Of a DNA stretch of 64,000 nt, positions 60,248 through 64,000 are shown in pieces. The DNA is from Achromobacter pestifer (GTDB lineage: Bacteria > Pseudomonadota > Gammaproteobacteria > Burkholderiales > Burkholderiaceae_B), in assembly GCF_013267355.1 (NCBI RefSeq), contig NZ_CP053985.1, positions 6,634,001 through 6,698,000 on the forward strand. The letters run 5' to 3'. Each line of letters starts with the position of its first letter. The first letter of the stretch is position 1. The notes below the pieces were generated by a model, which did not search any database, was not told where the DNA came from, and was given only the letters and a program-made list of their open reading frames with translations. Made by a program: the position numbers and the translations under genes.

Positions 60248-60712
60248 ATGCCCGACCCGCAACTGGTTTTCCGCCGCGCAAGACTGGGGGATCTGCCGAG
60301 CATCGTCGCCCTGCTGGCCGACGACGAACTCGGCGCCACGCGCGAGAATCCCGCGCTGCCGCTGGACCCGCGCTATGCTGCCGCCTTTGCCGCAATCGGC
60401 CAGGATTCCAATCAATTCCTGGCCGTGGTCGAACAGGACTCGAACCTGGTCGGCTGTTTGCAGTTATCGTTCATACCCGGCTTGTCGCGGCTGGGCCAGT
60501 GGCGCGGGCAGATCGAGAGCGTGCGCATCGCCTCGTCCTCGCGCGGCGCCGGCCTCGGACGCAGGATGTTCGAGTGGGCGATCGAGCAATGCCGCATCCA
60601 GGGTTGCAGCCTGGTGCAGCTGACCACCGACCGCGCCCGGCCCGATGCGCGCAGATTCTATGAAAGCCTGGGCTTCAAGGCCAGCCACGACGGCATGAAG
60701 CTCAGCCTGTAG
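60248..60712 (+). CDS. GNAT-family N-acetyltransferase
   Basis: A 154-residue acetyltransferase. The acetyl-CoA loop is in IESVRIASSSRGAGLGRRMFEWAI in two parts (~92-115), with the family end QLTTDRARPDARRFYESLGF. The acceptor is unknown. It follows the GST gene by 10 nt and was probably co-transcribed with it. Confidence 0.9.
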   Translation: MPDPQLVFRRARLGDLPSIVALLADDELGATRENPALPLDPRYAAAFAAIGQDSNQFLAVVEQDSNLVGCLQLSFIPGLSRLGQWRGQIESVRIASSSRGAGLGRRMFEWAIEQCRIQGCSLVQLTTDRARPDARRFYESLGFKASHDGMKLSL

Positions 60713-60742
60713 TTTTTCAGTACTGATTTGGAAGGAACGCCC

Positions 60743-61018
60743 ATGCATGGCGAATACAAAGTCCCCGGCGGCAAACTGGTCGTCGCGGATCTGGAAGTGC
60801 GCGATGGCCGGCTGGCCGACGTGCGTATCAGCGGCGACTTTTTTCTTGAGCCGCCCGAGGCCCTGGACGCCATCAATAGCGGCCTGAACGGCCTGCCGGC
60901 CGACGCCGGCGAACTGGAACTGGCGGTGGCCGTGCAATCGGCCCTGCCCGCCGATGCCGAAATGTTCGGCTTCTCGGCCGAGGCCGTCGCCGTGGTGCTG
61001 CGGAGGGCGCTGGCATGA
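60743..61018 (+). CDS. Lipoate-protein ligase, C-terminal (accessory) domain as separate protein
   Basis: A 91-residue protein matching the small C-terminal domain of lipoate-protein ligase (HGEYKVPGGKLVVADLEVRDG, ISGDFFLEPPEALDAINSGL). In bipartite ligases this domain is needed to form lipoyl-AMP. ATG 60743 has GGAAGG upstream. It overlaps the catalytic-subunit gene by ATGA. Confidence 0.83.
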   Translation: MHGEYKVPGGKLVVADLEVRDGRLADVRISGDFFLEPPEALDAINSGLNGLPADAGELELAVAVQSALPADAEMFGFSAEAVAVVLRRALA

Positions 61019-61791
61019 CGCGCACCGACTGGAACGACTACGACTGGCAACTGATCCATGAAGGGCCGCAAGACCCGGTGCTGCACATGGCGCTGGACGC
61101 CGTCATCACCGACGAGGTCGGCGCCGGCCTGCGTCCGCCTACCCTGCGCATCTGGGAATGGGCCGCGCCCGCGGTCGTGATCGGCCGCTTCCAATCGCTC
61201 AAGAACGAAGTCGACCCCGACGGCGCGCGCCGCCACGGCATCCAGGTCGTGCGCCGCGTCAGCGGCGGCGGAGCGATGTTCATGGAGCCCGGCAACTCCA
61301 TCACCTATTCGCTCAGCGCCCCTCAGGCGCTGGTGCACGGCATGAGCTTCCAGGAGTCCTACGCCTTCCTGGATGCCTGGGTGCTGACCGCCCTGCAGGC
61401 CCTGGGCATCAAGGCCTGGTACCAGCCGCTCAACGACATCGCCTCGGACATCGGCAAGATCGGCGGCGCGGCGCAGGCCCGCCGCGGCGGCGCGGTGCTG
61501 CACCACGTCACCATGTCCTACGACATCGACGCGGATAAAATGGTCGAGGTCCTGCGCATCGGCCGCGAAAAGCTGTCCGACAAAGGCACCACCAGCGCCA
61601 AGAAACGCGTCGATCCCTTGCGCACCCAGACCGGGCTCGCACGGGAAGTCATCATCGACCGCATGGTGGAAACTTTTGCCGGCCTGCACCGTCTCACCCC
61701 TGGGCAGATAGGCAGCGACACCCTGGCACGCGCGCAGGCGCAAGCGGCCGAAAAGTTCTCCACGCCCGAGTGGACCGGCGTGGTGCCCTGA
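61015..61791 (+). CDS. Lipoate-protein ligase, catalytic subunit
   Basis: A 258-residue BPL/LplA-type ligase. Motifs are LRIWEWAAPAVVIGRFQSL, VVRRVSGGGAMFMEPGNSITY and the lysine region DIGKIGGAAQARRGGAVLHHVT. With the small subunit it would activate lipoate with ATP and attach it to E2 or GcvH lipoyl domains. It lacks the fused C-terminal domain of E. coli LplA. Its start overlaps the upstream gene by 4 nt. Confidence 0.87.
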   Translation: MTRTDWNDYDWQLIHEGPQDPVLHMALDAVITDEVGAGLRPPTLRIWEWAAPAVVIGRFQSLKNEVDPDGARRHGIQVVRRVSGGGAMFMEPGNSITYSLSAPQALVHGMSFQESYAFLDAWVLTALQALGIKAWYQPLNDIASDIGKIGGAAQARRGGAVLHHVTMSYDIDADKMVEVLRIGREKLSDKGTTSAKKRVDPLRTQTGLAREVIIDRMVETFAGLHRLTPGQIGSDTLARAQAQAAEKFSTPEWTGVVP

Positions 61792-61825
61792 ACGGCCGCG
61801 CCCCGATTTTCTGGAGGTAGTTTCA

Positions 61826-62644
61826 ATGCGTCGCACATTCACGCCGCAAGGCGCGATAAGCGGTCTCTTCCTGGGCGCGGCCCTGCTGGCGCTGGCTGGC
61901 TGCGGCAGCACGCCGCCCGCCGACATCACCCTGGCCACGCAGGCGCCAGCCTCGGCGTCCACGCCGGAAAAAGTCGGCGACCTGTCCACCGAGCGCATCA
62001 AGTGGGCATCGAGCAAGCCCGGCTGCGAGGGCGACTGCCCGCGCATCGAAATCGACAGCGTCGCGTTTCCCGGCATACCCAAGCTGACCGCGCTGGTGGA
62101 CCACGTGCTGGCCTACATGACCGGCACCGACGCCAACCGCCGCGGCCCCTACGACACGCTGTCCGAGTACACACAGTACTTCTGGTCGATCGCGCGCCCG
62201 CGCGACGCCACCTACTTCAAAGCCAGCGTGAAGGACACGGTGGGCGACATCGTGGCCGTCGAACTGCACACCGAGCAATTTCTGACCGGCGCCGCGCACG
62301 GCATTCCCGCCACCCAGTACCTGAACTGGGAGCGCAGCCGCGCCCGCGTGATGGGCCTGGAAGAGGCCTTGATACCGGGCCGCCATCCGCAGTATGTGGC
62401 GGCCTTGCGGCAGGCGCATGCCAAGTGGCTGGCCGGCAATCCGGACGCGCGCCGCGATCCGGCGGCCTACAACAAGATGTGGCCGTTCCAGGAAAGCGAC
62501 AACTATGCGCTGACGCGCGAGGGCATCGTGGTCAAGTACGACGCCTATTCCATCGCGCCGTATTCGCATGGCGAACCCGAGCTGAACATTCCCTATTCGG
62601 AACTGCGCGGGATCCTGAAGCCTGAGCTGCTGCCTGCTTCCTGA
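61826..62644 (+). CDS. Lipoprotein with DUF4163/DUF3298-like (RsiV-type) domain
   Basis: A 272-residue envelope lipoprotein. The signal ends in lipobox LAGC (~residue 26). Residues ~60-265 resemble the DUF4163-DUF3298 pair of RsiV-like proteins (CPRIEIDSVAFPGIPKLTAL, VAVELHTEQFLTGAAHGI, LNWERSRARVMGLEEALIPG, YSIAPYSHGEPELNIPYSEL). GGAGG precedes ATG 61826. Function is unknown; no sigma factor is nearby. Confidence 0.82.
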   Translation: MRRTFTPQGAISGLFLGAALLALAGCGSTPPADITLATQAPASASTPEKVGDLSTERIKWASSKPGCEGDCPRIEIDSVAFPGIPKLTALVDHVLAYMTGTDANRRGPYDTLSEYTQYFWSIARPRDATYFKASVKDTVGDIVAVELHTEQFLTGAAHGIPATQYLNWERSRARVMGLEEALIPGRHPQYVAALRQAHAKWLAGNPDARRDPAAYNKMWPFQESDNYALTREGIVVKYDAYSIAPYSHGEPELNIPYSELRGILKPELLPAS

Positions 62645-62659
62645 GCCGCACCCGGCAAC

Positions 62660-62678
62660 GCCCGCGGTCTACGCGGGC
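62660..62678. terminator. Hairpin after the DUF3298-type lipoprotein gene
   Basis: GCCCGCG and CGCGGGC form a perfect 7-bp stem with a 5-nt loop, 15 nt past the stop. There is no T-run. Confidence 0.4.
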
Positions 62679-62802
62679 GCTGCGCACGGCAGCAAGCCGG
62701 GGTTAGGTTGAGCGGACTGAGGATGGAGCTAGGGAGGTGGCCGCTTTTTTCGCGTCTGTGGCCGGGTAAGACGCCCAGTCCGCTCAGTGCAACCGCGGCG
62801 GC

Positions 62803-62826
62803 AGGGCGGCGCAGACGCGCCGCCCT
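62803..62826 (-). terminator. Hairpin after the porin gene
   Basis: AGGGCGGCG and CGCCGCCCT form a perfect 9-bp stem with a 6-nt loop, 15 nt past the porin stop on the minus strand. No T-run follows. Confidence 0.45.
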
Positions 62827-62841
62827 GGCTCGCCTTGCTTC

Positions 62842-63951
62842 TTAGAAGCGGTGACGCACGCCCACCATGGCCACGGTGCTCTTCACGCCGTCGGTGAACG
62901 CGAAGTTGGTGGCATACGAACCCAAGGCGTACAGATTGGTGCGCTTGGACAGGTTGTAGGTGTAGCCCAGGCTGTAGATGTTCATGGTGGCGTCGTCGCC
63001 GGTCAGCTTGTCGCTGTCCGTGTCCGCACGCTGCCACGAAGCCAGGATGTTGCTCGCGCCGCCGATCGGCACGCTCAGGCCCACCAGGTAGGAATTGGCC
63101 TTGAAGCCCGACACCGCCACGTTGGTGCCGAAGCCCTTGGCCGTGGGGCTGCCGCTGCCGAAGGCATTGACGCCCTGGCCCGTGAACCAGCCGTCGCGCG
63201 TCTGGCCATAGGCCAGCGCCAGCTTCAGCACTTCGAAGTCATACGAACCGCCGATCATCCACGACTTGGGCGTGGCGTCGGTGTTCAACTGGTTCGCGGG
63301 GTTCAGCTGGTCATACGTCAGCGCCAGGTTCACCGGGCCGCTGACATAGCGCAGGCCGGTGGTGATGGCGCGGGTGTTGTCGGCGGTCTTGAAGCCGGTT
63401 TGCGCGGCGGTCGTGTCGGCGGCGTTGAACGAGTAGCCGATGCCGAACTGCACGCCGCTGAACGACGGCGTCGAGTACTGCACCATGTTGTCGTAGCGGA
63501 CCGTGTTGGCGGCGCTGAAGGCCACGCCGACGTTGGCCTGGCCGTAGCTGCCGCCGAACGGATCGATCGCGGCGAAGTACTTCGAGGCGATGTTGGTCTG
63601 GCGGCCCAGTTCCAACAGGCCCCACGAGGTGCTCTTCAGGCCGATGGTGGCTTGGCGGCCGAACAGGCGGCTGCTCTGGCCCGACACGCCGCTGGCCGAA
63701 TTGAAGCCGCTTTCCAGCGTGAACACGGCGCTCAGGCCGTCGCCCAGATCCTCGGCGCCGCGCAGGCCCCAGCGCGAGCCGCTGGACACGCCGTTGACCA
63801 TGCCCACCTTGGACTCATGGTAGCCATCGCCCTTGATGCGCTGGTAGCCGATACCGGTGTCGATCAGGCCGTAGAGCGTCACCGAGGTTTCCGCTTGCGC
63901 CGTTGCGCCGAACGCGGCCAGCATGGCGGTGACGAACAAAGTCTTTTTCAT
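62842..63951 (-). CDS. Gram-negative trimeric porin (betaproteobacterial type)
   Basis: A 369-residue outer-membrane porin. The signal peptide ends at FGATAQA (~20). The mature N-terminus ETSVTLYGLIDTGIGYQRI, the constriction-loop region FGRQATIGLKSTSWGLLELGRQ and the C-terminus VGVRHRF with terminal Phe are typical of Bordetella/Burkholderia porins with 16 strands. It allows passive entry of small solutes. It is on the minus strand, with its promoter region running past the window end. Confidence 0.95.
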   Translation of the reverse strand: MKKTLFVTAMLAAFGATAQAETSVTLYGLIDTGIGYQRIKGDGYHESKVGMVNGVSSGSRWGLRGAEDLGDGLSAVFTLESGFNSASGVSGQSSRLFGRQATIGLKSTSWGLLELGRQTNIASKYFAAIDPFGGSYGQANVGVAFSAANTVRYDNMVQYSTPSFSGVQFGIGYSFNAADTTAAQTGFKTADNTRAITTGLRYVSGPVNLALTYDQLNPANQLNTDATPKSWMIGGSYDFEVLKLALAYGQTRDGWFTGQGVNAFGSGSPTAKGFGTNVAVSGFKANSYLVGLSVPIGGASNILASWQRADTDSDKLTGDDATMNIYSLGYTYNLSKRTNLYALGSYATNFAFTDGVKSTVAMVGVRHRF

Positions 63952-64000
63952 TGCAAATTCCCATTGATTGAACAGACATGCGCATCCGGGCTGGCACGCA

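Overview
The window is GC-rich, densely coded Gram-negative DNA. It looks like a betaproteobacterium of the Alcaligenaceae, most likely Achromobacter or Bordetella. The reasons are a bfeR-bfeA type ferric-enterobactin locus, an xsc-pta sulfoacetaldehyde module, a Bordetella/Burkholderia-type porin and a GC-rich palindromic repeat that I recall from this family. The genus is an inference. No rRNA, tRNA, CRISPR array or insertion sequence was seen.

Layout. 1-2356 (minus): a FecI/FecR-type surface-signalling system and the start of its TonB-dependent receptor. 2473-5878: a divergent AraC regulator and enterobactin receptor with a Fur-like box between them. 5939-7903: a Dps protein and an MFS importer. 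7936-14241 (minus): a type I secretion island, lower in GC toward its upstream end, with an RTX cargo, an unknown 160-residue protein, ABC exporter, membrane-fusion protein and TolC. Upstream of it lies an unannotated 52-codon ORF whose leader resembles the RTX gene's leader. 14579-19278: YbdD and CstA, divergent from a Cache-domain sensor kinase and LuxR-type regulator. 19430-19975: folE.

20190-38593 is a large sulfonate region. It holds tauABC, a MocR/TauR regulator, tauXY (taurine dehydrogenase), pta and xsc, with an IclR regulator divergent from xsc. Together these would import taurine, deaminate it to sulfoacetaldehyde, and split that to sulfite and acetyl phosphate, then acetyl-CoA. Between tauXY and pta-xsc sits a tightly packed seven-gene unit: a peptide-type ABC importer (five genes), a YtcJ-like amidohydrolase and a CobW GTPase. 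TauR-like CTGG repeats lie in front of tauA, tauX and this unit, so it may feed a taurine-releasing substrate into the pathway. That is a hypothesis.

38772-43296: DbpA helicase, DoxX, a small Tyr/Pro lipoprotein, a WXXGXW envelope protein with a Gln-rich tandem-repeat tail, and an exported peroxiredoxin. 43375-50847 (minus): a 2490-residue inverse autotransporter with about 20 Big_1 modules. 51323-62644: a class III CoA-transferase, photolyase, a truncated Aer-like PAS-HAMP protein, a TPR protein, two drug/metabolite transporters, glutathione peroxidase, an Lrp regulator, a GST, a GNAT acetyltransferase, a split lipoate-protein ligase and a DUF3298-type lipoprotein. 62842-63951 (minus): a trimeric porin.
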